43,534 nt of DNA from JABJMC01 sp964473745 (GTDB lineage Bacteria > Patescibacteriota > Gracilibacteria > UBA1369 > UBA12473): assembly GCA_964473745.1 (NCBI GenBank), contig CAYYQE010000011.1:1-43534 (forward strand), in the 5' to 3' direction. Positions 8,424 through 17,283 of this stretch are shown here, piece after piece; position 1 is the first letter of the stretch, and each line of letters starts with the position of its first letter. Made by a program: the position numbers and the translations under genes. The notes beneath the pieces were generated by a model, which worked only from the letters and a program-made list of their open reading frames with translations, searched no databases and had not been told where the DNA came from.

Positions 8424-9140
8424 TTAGTTGTCCAAAACAGCGCGAAGTCTTTCTTCTCCGCCGATTTTTTCTATGATTCTGGCTACAGCAGGAGGAATCA
8501 TTTGTTGCCAGGGAGCGGTTCCTTTTAAGGTATATGTATAAGCGGGGTTATCAACCATTGATTCACGAATTCGAGTCGCACTAATTGGTTCATCCCCCTC
8601 TTTCAAAAGCGATAATTGTTTTACGTCATATCCACCCTCTTCTTTAAACAGTCGAGCCACATAAGCCGAACCAGAATAAACTCGGCCAAACCGCGGGGTA
8701 ATAGACTCAACATGTTTAGCCCACAGCGCCGGCCTTCCAATATCCGGAATAGTAACAATTTGCACTTTCTCCAATGGAACCCCTGCCTCACGCAAGGATT
8801 CACGAATCATCTCAATCCTTTCTTCGGCCGTAAAAGGATTTCTTTCGGAATGGCTCTTATATGGACTTCCAATTCCAATTACCAATTCTTCACATTCTTC
8901 TAGCATGGCCTGCACAATCGACATATGGCCGTTGTGAAAAGGTTGAAATCGACCAATGTAAAGTCCTGTTAGGCGTTGGCGGGCTTTGTTTATGGTATTT
9001 ACTAGTTGGGTGGCTAATTGATCAAGAAGGTCAAGTTTCGCAAGTGCATCTCCTGATTCTAGAGGGGTATGAGTTTCTACAAGCTGTTGTAGTTGAGGTC
9101 CGCAAATTTTTGAAACATCGTGTGGTGTGATTTTTTCCAT
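8424..9140 (-). CDS. nadM: Nicotinamide/nicotinate mononucleotide adenylyltransferase, NadM-like
   Basis: The protein has 238 residues. Residues 58-238 are a cytidylyltransferase-like nucleotidyltransferase: GRFQPFHNGH (63-72) is the ATP-binding HxGH motif, and ISATRIR near residue 187 is the second nucleotide motif. Both are typical of the archaeal-type NadM family, which makes NAD or its deamido form from the mononucleotide. The first 57 residues are a helical extension not found in short NadM proteins. It is last in the pncB-pncA-nadE-nadM operon, 18 nt after nadE. No Shine-Dalgarno is present; TTTAAC ends 10 nt before the ATG. Together with the neighbours it completes a Preiss-Handler route from nicotinamide to NAD. 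Confidence 0.88.
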   Translation of the reverse strand: MEKITPHDVSKICGPQLQQLVETHTPLESGDALAKLDLLDQLATQLVNTINKARQRLTGLYIGRFQPFHNGHMSIVQAMLEECEELVIGIGSPYKSHSERNPFTAEERIEMIRESLREAGVPLEKVQIVTIPDIGRPALWAKHVESITPRFGRVYSGSAYVARLFKEEGGYDVKQLSLLKEGDEPISATRIRESMVDNPAYTYTLKGTAPWQQMIPPAVARIIEKIGGEERLRAVLDN

Positions 9141-9158
9141 GATTAAAAAAGTTAAAAA

Positions 9159-10877
9159 TTAGATTCTTGGTTTGCTGGCAATCGGATACCAGCGATCATG
9201 TTTGCCAAAAGATTTCCCGGTTATGCGTAGGCCAGGAGCGGCTTGGCGACGCTTAAATTCATTGATGTCAATTTTGCGTAGGATCCATTTCAAGGTGTCT
9301 TCTTCAATTCCCAAATTCATTTTTAGAATCTCGGCAAAAGTTTGTTCATTCACCACCCACTCATGCACAATTCGGTCCAAGATTTCGTAAGGAGGGAGAC
9401 TGTCGGAATCTTTTTGGTCGGGCGCTAGTTCGGCGCTGGCTGGTTTGTTGATGGTGTTCCATGGGATAATTTCTTCTTCGGCGTTTACCGCGCGAGCCAT
9501 GGCGTAAACTAATTGTTTTGGACAATCAGAAATCACGGCTAAACCACCGTTCATGTCGCCGTAAAGAGTGCAATATCCAACGGCTAATTCTGATTTGTTT
9601 CCCGTAGTGAGTAATAAGCGATTTTCTCGGTTAGAAATTCCCATGAGTAGCGTGCCGCGCGAACGAGCTTGTAAGTTTTCATCGGCCACGTCCGCCACGT
9701 CACCAAGTTGGCCACGGAAAGCTTCGACAATGTCTTCAATTGGATTTACCCGGAATTCAACTCCTAGTTTGCGAGCTAAGAATTCCGCCTCAGTTACCGA
9801 CCCTTCAGAGGAAAATTTACTAGGCATGCCGACCGCCACCACGTTTTCAGCACCTAAGGCGCGAACCGCAATGGCTAACGTTACCGCCGAGTCAATTCCA
9901 CCAGAAAGACCCAAAACAGCTTTAGTAAATCCACATTTTTTACAGTAATCACGAACACCAAGAGTTAGAGCATCTAGGGCCTCAGGCGCCATTTGGTCTA
10001 AGATTTCAGGGTCAACATCTCCTTGATATTCCGGCGCCCATTCGCGCTCCAAGTTTTCGGTTGAAATTGGTAGGCCATTTTCATCAAGATCCACTAAAAC
10101 AAGGTCTTCCTCCCAGGTGGCTCCGCGAGCCACAATATTCCCAGTTGGGGAGACAACCATTGAGTTTCCATCAAAAATAAGCTCGGTATTAGCTCCAACT
10201 TGATTGGTATAAATAATCGTAGCGCCACGTTGTTGCGCCATATGCTTAAGCATGGTGTCCCGAACTTCCGGCTTACCAAGGCTATAAGGCGAAGCCGAAA
10301 GATTCACAATTACGTTTGCCCCGTTTTCAGTCAAAATCTGAACGGGGTCAGTGTCGTATTCAGATTGCAGCCAGAAGCCTGTATCGGCCCAGACCTCCTC
10401 ACAAATCGTAACCCCACATGGAACGCCATTCCGTAAAGTGGTGACTTTGGCGTCTTCCGCGGAACCTTCTGCAAAATAACGGTGCTCATGAAAGACGTCA
10501 TAAGTCGGAAGGAGAGATTTGTGATGAGTGTGTAATATTTCACCATCTGGGCCGATAAAGACCGCTGCATTGTAAAGGGGCTTTTTGCCTTTATGGTCAG
10601 TTTCTTGGAGGCAGCCAAGTAGAACTGCGATCTGAAGGCGGGCGGCTGTGGCTTTCACAGCCTCAACAACTTCGTTATTCCATTCTAGGGTGGAGCGGCG
10701 GCTCAAGAGATCTTCTGCCGGATAGCCCACCGTAGCTAATTCCGGCGTGATGACTAGCTCGGCTCCGGCCGCTTGGGCTTGTTCCATGGCCGCAATAATT
10801 TTGGCCTGGTTCCCGTCAAAGTCATAGACGGTCGGATTAAGCTGAGCAATAGCAATACGTGTGGATTGGCGTTCCAT
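9159..10877 (-). CDS. nadE: Glutamine-dependent NAD+ synthetase
   Basis: The protein has 572 residues and two domains. Residues 1-270 are a carbon-nitrogen hydrolase (glutaminase) with Glu in ITPELATVGYPAEDLL, Lys in HHKSLLPTYDVF and the nucleophile Cys in GVTICEEVW. Residues 290-572 are the NAD synthase ATP-pyrophosphatase domain with the P-loop LGLSGGIDSAV. It converts deamido-NAD to NAD using glutamine as ammonia source. Length and order match glutamine-dependent NadE of other bacteria. It lies between pncA and nadM on the minus strand. The start is preceded by TTTAAC 11 nt upstream and lacks a Shine-Dalgarno. Confidence 0.95.
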   Translation of the reverse strand: MERQSTRIAIAQLNPTVYDFDGNQAKIIAAMEQAQAAGAELVITPELATVGYPAEDLLSRRSTLEWNNEVVEAVKATAARLQIAVLLGCLQETDHKGKKPLYNAAVFIGPDGEILHTHHKSLLPTYDVFHEHRYFAEGSAEDAKVTTLRNGVPCGVTICEEVWADTGFWLQSEYDTDPVQILTENGANVIVNLSASPYSLGKPEVRDTMLKHMAQQRGATIIYTNQVGANTELIFDGNSMVVSPTGNIVARGATWEEDLVLVDLDENGLPISTENLEREWAPEYQGDVDPEILDQMAPEALDALTLGVRDYCKKCGFTKAVLGLSGGIDSAVTLAIAVRALGAENVVAVGMPSKFSSEGSVTEAEFLARKLGVEFRVNPIEDIVEAFRGQLGDVADVADENLQARSRGTLLMGISNRENRLLLTTGNKSELAVGYCTLYGDMNGGLAVISDCPKQLVYAMARAVNAEEEIIPWNTINKPASAELAPDQKDSDSLPPYEILDRIVHEWVVNEQTFAEILKMNLGIEEDTLKWILRKIDINEFKRRQAAPGLRITGKSFGKHDRWYPIASKPRI

Positions 10878-10912
10878 GATATTAGATTGTTAAAAAATGA
10901 GCTAAGGGAGGG

Positions 10913-11755
10913 TTAAGAGTTAGATTGGACTTGTTCCAAAAACTGGGCGGAGGTGATTCCTACAACTCCAGCTTCAAGTAACCTTTTTCGCATAAGACTT
11001 TGGGTGGTTTCGGTCTCAGAAACTGGGGCCGCAATAGCTGCGGTTCCGTCTAGAAAAAGCAATGATTTAATTCCGGCTTCAGCGGTGGCTAACATTTCTG
11101 TGCCTGGACAAAAATCTTCAGCTAAGCCACATCCAAAGACAGTCTGGACTCTTTTGCGAAGTAGATAGGGAATGGTTCCGGCATCTTCCAAAAAAGTATC
11201 GCGACTACCAAGATGATGAACTTCTGGAGATTGGCCTTTGTAAAAGCGACGTTCTGGGGGACTGACAATTCCTGGGTGTATTTCTGAGCCAGGGGTGTTT
11301 TCACGAGCATGTGGTGGCCAAAGAGTTATCGAGCCACCAGTTGCTTCTAGATATTGTTCAAAACGATCAGCATCAAATGGAAACTGAACTCCATCTTGTC
11401 TAAAAGTTCTAAATTCAGCGAGAGTAAGGGTAGAGTAGTCGTCTTTTGGAAGGCCTAGTGCTCGGTATGTTTCGGCAAAATAAGCGTTTCCAGTTTGGGG
11501 ATGGACTTCATAAAGCCCAATTTGATTATCTCCAAAATAAGGAGTTACTGCGTTAATCGGGGCAATAATTCCTTCGGCGCCTGGGACAGCTAGCTCTCCA
11601 GTTCCTGGCACATTTGGATCTTCTGGGAAGAAAGTACAACTGTCATCAACGTGATGTAGATGTGCTCCTTCCGCTAGCAATTGTTTGATGTCCAATTTGC
11701 CAACTTGGGTGGCCCAGACTTCTTCTGGGGTTGGTGTGTGTAGTGTGCGTTCCAT
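10913..11755 (-). CDS. pncA: Nicotinamidase (isochorismatase fold)
   Basis: The protein has 280 residues. The catalytic triad of nicotinamidases is visible: Asp37 in LHHVDDSCTFFP, Lys173 in RRFYKGQSPEVH, and nucleophile Cys216 in FGCGLAEDFCPGTE. It hydrolyses nicotinamide to nicotinate, which feeds the nicotinate phosphoribosyltransferase encoded just upstream. The spacing to neighbours (about 32-35 nt) and common strand indicate one operon with pncB, nadE and nadM. The protein is somewhat longer than E. coli PncA because of an N-terminal 30 residues and a longer mid-region. A TTTAAC box lies 9 nt before the ATG. Confidence 0.85.
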   Translation of the reverse strand: MERTLHTPTPEEVWATQVGKLDIKQLLAEGAHLHHVDDSCTFFPEDPNVPGTGELAVPGAEGIIAPINAVTPYFGDNQIGLYEVHPQTGNAYFAETYRALGLPKDDYSTLTLAEFRTFRQDGVQFPFDADRFEQYLEATGGSITLWPPHARENTPGSEIHPGIVSPPERRFYKGQSPEVHHLGSRDTFLEDAGTIPYLLRKRVQTVFGCGLAEDFCPGTEMLATAEAGIKSLLFLDGTAAIAAPVSETETTQSLMRKRLLEAGVVGITSAQFLEQVQSNS

Positions 11756-11787
11756 GGTAAAGGGGTTAAAAAAATGAATAAATAAAA

Positions 11788-13458
11788 CTAGACAGCTGAG
11801 GCGAGAGCTTCCTGAATATTTCGGCGGATTGAATCAACACGCTCACTAAAACGAGGACGATAAACAGACCACGGACGATCAATTACATTGCGTGGGACTT
11901 GGCCCACTTGTGCTTGCCAGCGGTCTTTGATTTTTTGCGCAGATTCGGAGCCCATCAAGCGACGTTTACCGGCATAAGCCAATTCGCTTAGCGCTCGAAT
12001 GCTGCGGCGCGTGCCATCTGTTATGCCTTCTGGAGATTCGTCTGGGTGAAGATTTAGATCTTCTTCAAAACGGCCGTGCTCATTAGTGATGCGGTGTGGT
12101 GAAACAACAGGGAATGAAGCTTTTTCTGGGGTTCCAGATGCTTTAGAAACTGGAACAGTTTTTCCATCTTGCTCGTATTCAGCAAGTTTGAACACAAAGC
12201 CCATGGGATTTGGTCTGGCCAAATAAGTCCCAACTCCAAACCGAATATCCAAATCTTCCCAAAATTGTTCTCCACGTTTTTTAGTGACGCCTTCTCGCAA
12301 GTCACGAACTTTTTCTGGAGTTAAGTTGTCAGAAATTACAATAAAGAAATCATCAACCCCGCGATCTGTTAATCCGTCATAAACCATCAAAATGCTCTCA
12401 GCGCTAATCGCGCTATCGTCGCGGATACCAATAGGCTTGCCTTCCTCGCGGAAGCCAAGTTTTTCATAAATTTTGGCCGTGGTATCGAGTCCTACTTGCT
12501 TATCAATCGTATCAATTAGCACACAGGTGCTTTCTGGGAAATATTTGATCCAGTCTGTGTAGCCGTTTTCTTCGGCTTCCGCCAGATCCTCGATCACGTT
12601 TCCGTCAGTGTCAAAAAGCATATAAGCCTCGGTAAACGAGTGGGCCGTGGTGCCTGAGTCTTCGATATAGTCTTCGTCTGGATTAGCGTATGAAAGATAC
12701 GAGGCAAGGGTGTTGGCCACGGCCGCGGCCCCGCCTTTTACACTGGAAAAGGCGGAAGTTACAGCAGCTTGCTCGCCGGGTGCTCGTCGCGCGCCGAAAT
12801 CCACCAAGGGCTTCCCTCCGGAAGCCTCTACAATTGCGGCGGCGCGCGTCGCCACCCCAGTTGCATAATCAGTACACTGCAGCAAAATAGTTTCTACTAA
12901 TTGTGCCTGCCAAAGCGGCCCAGTCACCGTAATAACCGGAGTATTCGGCCCCACAAAAGTCCCCTCTGGAATCGCCTCAACTTCAACATCTAACTTATCC
13001 AAAGAGAGCAGAGCTTCACAAAGCCCAGGGGTGATTTTATTTTCCTCAAGCAATTTATACAAAAACCGTGGATCCAACCGAAAATTCTCAACCGTATCAA
13101 TCGCGTGTTGAATCCCAGCCAAAACCGCACCACCCATATCTGTTGGGCGGCGATAATACATTACAAACGACACTTTCTTTTCAGGATCAGTTTCGTAAAA
13201 AACCGAAGCCATTCTAAATTGATAAAGGTCATTTGACTCAGCGTTTACCGGAGACGTGCTTTTTTCTAAGCGCGGGACTCCGCCGAGCCAGCTAACTAAA
13301 TCGTCTCGGCATTCTAAACCGCGACGTACTAAGATCGCATCGCGATCTTTAATAATATCCTGAAGCCATTCAGGACTTTGTTGGCGCATTTCAAAATAGC
13401 GCGCAATGTGATCGTCCAAATTTGACGGACGGGTGGCAGAAGAGTGTGGCGTTCTCAT
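11788..13458 (-). CDS. pncB: Nicotinate phosphoribosyltransferase
   Basis: The protein has 556 residues from the ATG at 13458; an in-frame GTG at 13500 would add 14 residues. The ATG is preferred because CATAAC, a variant of the box seen before neighbouring genes, lies 10 nt upstream. The sequence fits the NAPRTase/NAMPT family: FRMASVFYETDP near the N-terminus, VDFGARRAPGEQAAVTSA in the middle, and the later FGVGTYLARPNP segment. The enzyme makes nicotinate mononucleotide from nicotinate and PRPP. It is first in the NAD salvage operon, so its expression sets the supply for the pathway. The divergent TrmB-like regulator and its palindrome lie directly upstream. Confidence 0.9.
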   Translation of the reverse strand: MRTPHSSATRPSNLDDHIARYFEMRQQSPEWLQDIIKDRDAILVRRGLECRDDLVSWLGGVPRLEKSTSPVNAESNDLYQFRMASVFYETDPEKKVSFVMYYRRPTDMGGAVLAGIQHAIDTVENFRLDPRFLYKLLEENKITPGLCEALLSLDKLDVEVEAIPEGTFVGPNTPVITVTGPLWQAQLVETILLQCTDYATGVATRAAAIVEASGGKPLVDFGARRAPGEQAAVTSAFSSVKGGAAAVANTLASYLSYANPDEDYIEDSGTTAHSFTEAYMLFDTDGNVIEDLAEAEENGYTDWIKYFPESTCVLIDTIDKQVGLDTTAKIYEKLGFREEGKPIGIRDDSAISAESILMVYDGLTDRGVDDFFIVISDNLTPEKVRDLREGVTKKRGEQFWEDLDIRFGVGTYLARPNPMGFVFKLAEYEQDGKTVPVSKASGTPEKASFPVVSPHRITNEHGRFEEDLNLHPDESPEGITDGTRRSIRALSELAYAGKRRLMGSESAQKIKDRWQAQVGQVPRNVIDRPWSVYRPRFSERVDSIRRNIQEALASAV

Positions 13459-13574
13459 GTGTGTGGGGGTTATGTGACGATTTAATTCTGACACACCCAC
13501 ACGCCGAAAAAAGCAGATTTTTAATCAGTAAAATAACCCCAAAAACCTACCATCTCACACCTTAAAAACACCAA

Positions 13575-13592
13575 ACGACGGATAACCGTCGT
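13575..13592. promoter_or_regulatory. Palindromic operator between pncB and the TrmB-like regulator
   Basis: ACGACGG-ATAA-CCGTCGT is a perfect 7-bp inverted repeat. Related half-sites follow: TGACGA/TCGTCGTCA at 13604-13625 inside the regulator promoter spacer, and ACGACCGTCA at about 13633-13642. The cluster lies between divergent genes and overlaps the regulator promoter. It is the likely binding region of the regulator itself; that is inference. Confidence 0.6.
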
Positions 13593-13602
13593 CATCATTT
13601 GA

Positions 13603-13631
13603 TTGACGAACTTTACTCGTCGTCATATACT
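13603..13631 (+). promoter_or_regulatory. Promoter of the TrmB-like regulator
   Basis: TTGACG (13603-13608), a 17-nt spacer and TATACT (13626-13631) predict a start near 13638, about 32 nt before the ATG. The spacer contains a TCGTCGTCA operator-like half-site, which suggests autoregulation. The TTTAAC box at 13654-13659 lies inside the transcript, so it must act on RNA here. Confidence 0.75.
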
Positions 13632-13669
13632 CACGACCGTCAGTTCAATCATTTTTAACCCACATACAA

Positions 13670-14452
13670 ATGATTACCAACTTACTCAAAATATTTGACT
13701 TAAATAGTAAGGAGCGACAAGTTTTTATGAAACTACTTGAATTTGGGGGCCAACCCGCCTCGCAAATGGCGCGCGTCCTTGAAATGCCTCGCAACACAAC
13801 CCGCGACATCCTCGACCGTCTAGTTGTAAAAGGTCTCCTAACTCGCACCCGTCGCGGGAACACGCAATACTATTCAGTGGAAAACCCCAAAAACATCACT
13901 CGTTTTCTTGAGGTGAGAAAACGCAAAACAGTCGATCATCTCGATCAACAAATCGAATTCATCGACAAATACAGCGACGAGCTTCAACCAAGTAAATACC
14001 ACCGCTCTCGTCCCAAAGTTACTTTTTATGAAGGCACGGACGGGCTAAGACGCGTTTATGAAGACTCCCTTACTTCCAAGGAAACTATCCGCGCTTATGC
14101 TTCTCTTCAGGATATGTTCGAAACTTTGCCTGGCTATTTCCCAGAATATTTTAAACGCCGCGCTAAGAAAAAAATCACAATTCGCGCGATTTTCCCAGAT
14201 TGCGAAGAAGCTCACGAACGCCAAGCCTTCGACGAAAAAGAGTGGCGCGAAAGTCTCATTGTCCCTTCAAAAGACTTTCATTTTACTCCCGAAATTAACA
14301 TCTACGACAATAAATTCATCATAATTTCGTGGCAGGAAAAACTCGCCATCATGATTGAAAGCGATGAGGTGGCTGAGGCGATGAAGATGTCGTTCGAATT
14401 GGCTTGGTTGCAAGCCCAAAAGTTTAACAAGAAGCTGTCCAGGGTCCGCTAA
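13670..14452 (+). CDS. TrmB-family-like transcriptional regulator, candidate NAD salvage regulator
   Basis: The protein has 260 residues. Residues about 8-75 form a winged helix-turn-helix of the TrmB/MarR type (ASQMARVLEMPRNTTRDILDRL, then a wing GLLTRTRRGNTQYY). A helical linker (80-110) leads to an effector domain (about 120-255) with YEGTDGLRRVYEDSL and a region resembling the phospholipase-D-like domain of TrmB proteins. TrmB regulators usually bind sugars. Here the gene is divergent from a complete NAD salvage operon, and the shared intergenic region carries CGTCGT-type palindromes. Control of pncB-pncA-nadE-nadM is therefore likely but inferred. The last four codons lie in a 16-bp inverted repeat shared with the convergent gene. 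Confidence 0.8.
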   Translation: MITNLLKIFDLNSKERQVFMKLLEFGGQPASQMARVLEMPRNTTRDILDRLVVKGLLTRTRRGNTQYYSVENPKNITRFLEVRKRKTVDHLDQQIEFIDKYSDELQPSKYHRSRPKVTFYEGTDGLRRVYEDSLTSKETIRAYASLQDMFETLPGYFPEYFKRRAKKKITIRAIFPDCEEAHERQAFDEKEWRESLIVPSKDFHFTPEINIYDNKFIIISWQEKLAIMIESDEVAEAMKMSFELAWLQAQKFNKKLSRVR

Positions 14453-14509
14453 AAATTATGGCTACGTTACGAAAATTGCAGTAGTAGGTAGCGATTTTTA
14501 GCGGACCCT
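14441..14509. terminator. Bidirectional terminator: 16-bp inverted repeat overlapping both convergent stop codons
   Basis: AGGGTCCGCTAAAAAT (14441-14456) recurs inverted, without mismatch, at 14494-14509 with 37 nt between. The left arm encodes the end of the TrmB-like protein (R-V-R-stop) and the right arm encodes the identical R-V-R-stop of the opposing PLP-fold protein. Each transcript would form the same stem. Confidence 0.6.
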
Positions 14510-16369
14510 TAAAGTTGAAACCGCAGAAGTAAGAGAGCTCAAAAGCCGATCAATATCAGTGACGTGCATCTGAATATCGATATAAAGGCGAATCATGTTT
14601 TGCCGAGCAATGGATTGTAGGAAATACTCTTTTTGTCGCTCAAAAGTATCTCTACTCATTGGCGCAGCCCCATTAAACACCTCTGGTAAGGCAATCATCT
14701 CTGTAAAATAAGTTGGTTTAGTAGTGGTTTGGAATTCTAAAATTCCATCACATAAGCGGCGACAGTTTTCACGAGAATAAGGTTGCGATGCTAAATCTAA
14801 AAGTGTTTCACATTCTGGCTCCATTGTTGGGGCAATCCAGTCTAATTGAATATTTCCGTGTTGTTCGGCGTGTAAGCAAAGCTTCGCTAAATCAAGATCA
14901 GAGGTTTGTTTTTGGTGTAATCCAATAATGCGCGAGGATTTCCATAAATTTGGATTAGCCTCATCTGGCTCTTCGTCATCATAGCTCACTGTAAAATGTT
15001 CATTTAGAACAGGAGTGTCTGAAATGGCTTCCGCAATGCGAGTCGCTTGGCGGTCAATGTAAGTGCCCCCTCCTCTAAAATTCCATAAAGCAGGAGTAGC
15101 AGTTAAATCCTTTAGACAATTAGCAAAATGTGTTGGTTGCCTTTCACAGCGCAATCCAGCTACGGTCGAAGCCAATAGTTGGATATTAACTCCTTCTTGA
15201 ATCGCCATGGCTCGTAGGACTTCCTTTGAAATAGAATCTTTTTTAAGCATCATTATCCCTGTTCCAGTCCCTCCAAAACGTTTGCTATACAGCACAATAT
15301 CCGCGTCCGGGTACATGTAATGATCTTGAGCCGCATCCACTACAAAAAGCACGCTTGGGACCTCGGCGCGAATCTCTTTCATGATTCGATTTACATCTAC
15401 TCGTTGCCCAGTACGACGCATTGAGGACAGGAATACAATTGGTTGATCAACTAGTCCTTCTTCACCAGAAATAGCCTCCAGTAGACGTTGCGAGATTTCT
15501 GATTCACCCTCGGGGTCACCATTTTGGCTTATATCGCTATCTACAACTCGACAGTGATCGCGATCTTGAAGCATGGCTAAATATTCATGTGGAGTTCCGT
15601 AAATTCGCAAGTTTGGATGTTGCCTGCGTAAGGCATTAAAAGCTGCTAGCCAACCTTTACGCGCTCCAGGAGTAAAAAATCCCACTTGTTGGTCTCCAGT
15701 CGCTTCGGTAACGAGATCTCTTAGGGCTGCCATTAGTTTTCCAAAAATATTGTGTTCATGTGATCCTCCAATCGCCTTGCTAAGTAGTCCAAATTTTTCA
15801 AAAAGTGGCACTGGGTTGGGGATTGAAGCTCCTCGGAAATTGTTTATATCAGTACGATCATGAGCGCTACATTGATCATCTATCTTTTGAGTTAGATTGT
15901 CGCGATCCCCTGAGTGTTCTTGCGCTGTTTGAATAAAAGCCAAGGCTAAATCTTCATTAACTGCTAAGTAATCAAGCGGATTTTCTGGATTTAGGGGAAT
16001 TGGCTCACGAACCAAAGCCTCTAAAGCCCCCCAAAAAAGTTCAAAACTACCATTTAGACATTCTGTGAGTTCTTGTTTTAAGGCTTTAAGACGTGGTTCG
16101 CCAGCTTCGTGTTCTTGGCAAATCTTACCTAATTCCTGATGAGCAATCCCTGATAGAGATTCAAGAAAACTATCGCGAACACCGCGTCGTTCCATCTCAA
16201 CAACTCGATCAAGTCTACCGTTTTGATTGAGCCCGCTTTCGATTAAAAGAACATGGTAATCTTGTTCAGCTAATGTAGTGGGGACTACGCCTTCCCGTAA
16301 ATTCGGAATAACGTCAGTCACCATTTCATCTAATGCACCTGTAAGTGCTTGTCGCAAACCTCCGACCAT
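14498..16369 (-). CDS. Divergent PLP-dependent, aminotransferase class V-fold protein of unknown function
   Basis: The protein has 623 residues. Residues about 190-620 resemble a fold-type I PLP enzyme of the class V/cysteine desulfurase group: the cofactor Asp345 in VVDAAQDHYMYPDADI, the candidate Schiff-base Lys363 in YSKRFGGTGTGIMML, and an upstream substrate-side segment FLSSMRRTGQRVDVNR. The usual His before the Lys (SxHK) is absent. Residues 1-190 are a helical extension unlike known desulfurases. It is not next to scaffold or sulfur-carrier genes, so a desulfurase role is not supported. It is monocistronic with TTGACA-17-TTTAAT upstream and is convergent with the TrmB-like gene. The reaction is unknown. 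Confidence 0.65.
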   Translation of the reverse strand: MVGGLRQALTGALDEMVTDVIPNLREGVVPTTLAEQDYHVLLIESGLNQNGRLDRVVEMERRGVRDSFLESLSGIAHQELGKICQEHEAGEPRLKALKQELTECLNGSFELFWGALEALVREPIPLNPENPLDYLAVNEDLALAFIQTAQEHSGDRDNLTQKIDDQCSAHDRTDINNFRGASIPNPVPLFEKFGLLSKAIGGSHEHNIFGKLMAALRDLVTEATGDQQVGFFTPGARKGWLAAFNALRRQHPNLRIYGTPHEYLAMLQDRDHCRVVDSDISQNGDPEGESEISQRLLEAISGEEGLVDQPIVFLSSMRRTGQRVDVNRIMKEIRAEVPSVLFVVDAAQDHYMYPDADIVLYSKRFGGTGTGIMMLKKDSISKEVLRAMAIQEGVNIQLLASTVAGLRCERQPTHFANCLKDLTATPALWNFRGGGTYIDRQATRIAEAISDTPVLNEHFTVSYDDEEPDEANPNLWKSSRIIGLHQKQTSDLDLAKLCLHAEQHGNIQLDWIAPTMEPECETLLDLASQPYSRENCRRLCDGILEFQTTTKPTYFTEMIALPEVFNGAAPMSRDTFERQKEYFLQSIARQNMIRLYIDIQMHVTDIDRLLSSLTSAVSTLRVR

Positions 16370-16390
16370 CAGATAGGATTAAAGGTGATA

Positions 16391-16419
16391 ATTAAATCAT
16401 AAACAGGCTAAAATGTCAA
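16391..16419 (-). promoter_or_regulatory. Promoter of the PLP-fold gene
   Basis: On the minus strand TTGACA (16414-16419) is separated by 17 nt from TTTAAT (16391-16396). A start near 16384 gives a leader of about 15 nt before the ATG at 16369. Confidence 0.6.
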
Positions 16420-16446
16420 GTCTTAGTCACCCCCTTTAAAATAGTA

Positions 16447-16452
16447 TATAAT
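16447..16452 (+). promoter_or_regulatory. -10 element of the ZIP transporter gene, near-leaderless
   Basis: TATAAT ends 9 nt before the ATG at 16462, so transcription would begin 2-3 nt before the start codon. No clear -35 hexamer is visible at the usual distance. Confidence 0.5.
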
Positions 16453-16461
16453 CTCCTCACT

Positions 16462-17283
16462 ATGCTCGAAATTTGGCTCTACACCTTAGGCAGCGTCTTA
16501 CTGGTCAGTCTTCTCTCACTGGTCGGCGTCTTTACACTGTCCCTTAAGATGGAAAAACTCCAAAAAATACTGATTTATATGATTAGTTTTGCGGCTGGAG
16601 CCCTTCTTGGTGATGCCTTTATTCATCTTCTACCGGAAATTTTTGCAGAATGTGGATTTGGAATAGAAATATCGCTTTATATTCTAGCCGGTGTGGCGGC
16701 TTCGTTTGTAATGGAAAAAATCATTCACTGGCGCCATTGTCATCATCCAACCTGTCAGGATCATCCTCATCCGTATGCCAAGATGAATTTGTTTGGCGAT
16801 CTTGTTCATAATCTGATTGACGGCATTATTATAGGGGCCTCTTACTTAGTGAGTATTCCGGTGGGGATAGCTACGACATTAGCGGTTGTTTTTCACGAAA
16901 TTCCTCAGGAAATTGGGGATTTTGGAATTTTGATTCACGGTGGTTATTCTCGCAAAAAAGCCCTTTTGCTTAATTTTTTAATTGCCTTGAGTGCGGTTTT
17001 AGGCGCCATTGCGACCTTGTTAATCGGCGCCCATCTCACCAATATTACTCATTTTTTGATTCCTTTTGCGGCCGGTACTTTTATTTATATTGCCACGGCC
17101 GATTTAATCCCTGAACTGCACAAAGAAGTAGCAATCCGGAGATCACTACTTCAGTTTTTTTGGTTTCTATTAGGGATTTGCGTGATGTTGCTTTTGATGA
17201 CAACTCATTCTCATAATCATGAACACGATAATAAGCTTCACGACCACGACGACCACGAAATTCACGAATTTAACGAACTCTAA
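16462..17283 (+). CDS. ZIP-family metal (zinc) transporter
   Basis: The protein has 273 residues and about seven to eight membrane segments. The ZIP signature lies in two helices: HNLIDGIIIGASY and VVFHEIPQEIGDFGIL, whose His, Asn, Asp and Glu residues line the metal path. A loop HWRHCHHPTCQDHPHP and the His/Asp-rich C-terminal tail (HSHNHEHD and following) are likely metal-binding. ZIP proteins move divalent metal into the cytoplasm. The stop overlaps the start of the YibE/F gene by one base (TAATG), so the two are co-translated. The nearby Fur regulator suggests metal control, but no Fur box is seen upstream of this gene. Confidence 0.88.
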   Translation: MLEIWLYTLGSVLLVSLLSLVGVFTLSLKMEKLQKILIYMISFAAGALLGDAFIHLLPEIFAECGFGIEISLYILAGVAASFVMEKIIHWRHCHHPTCQDHPHPYAKMNLFGDLVHNLIDGIIIGASYLVSIPVGIATTLAVVFHEIPQEIGDFGILIHGGYSRKKALLLNFLIALSAVLGAIATLLIGAHLTNITHFLIPFAAGTFIYIATADLIPELHKEVAIRRSLLQFFWFLLGICVMLLLMTTHSHNHEHDNKLHDHDDHEIHEFNEL

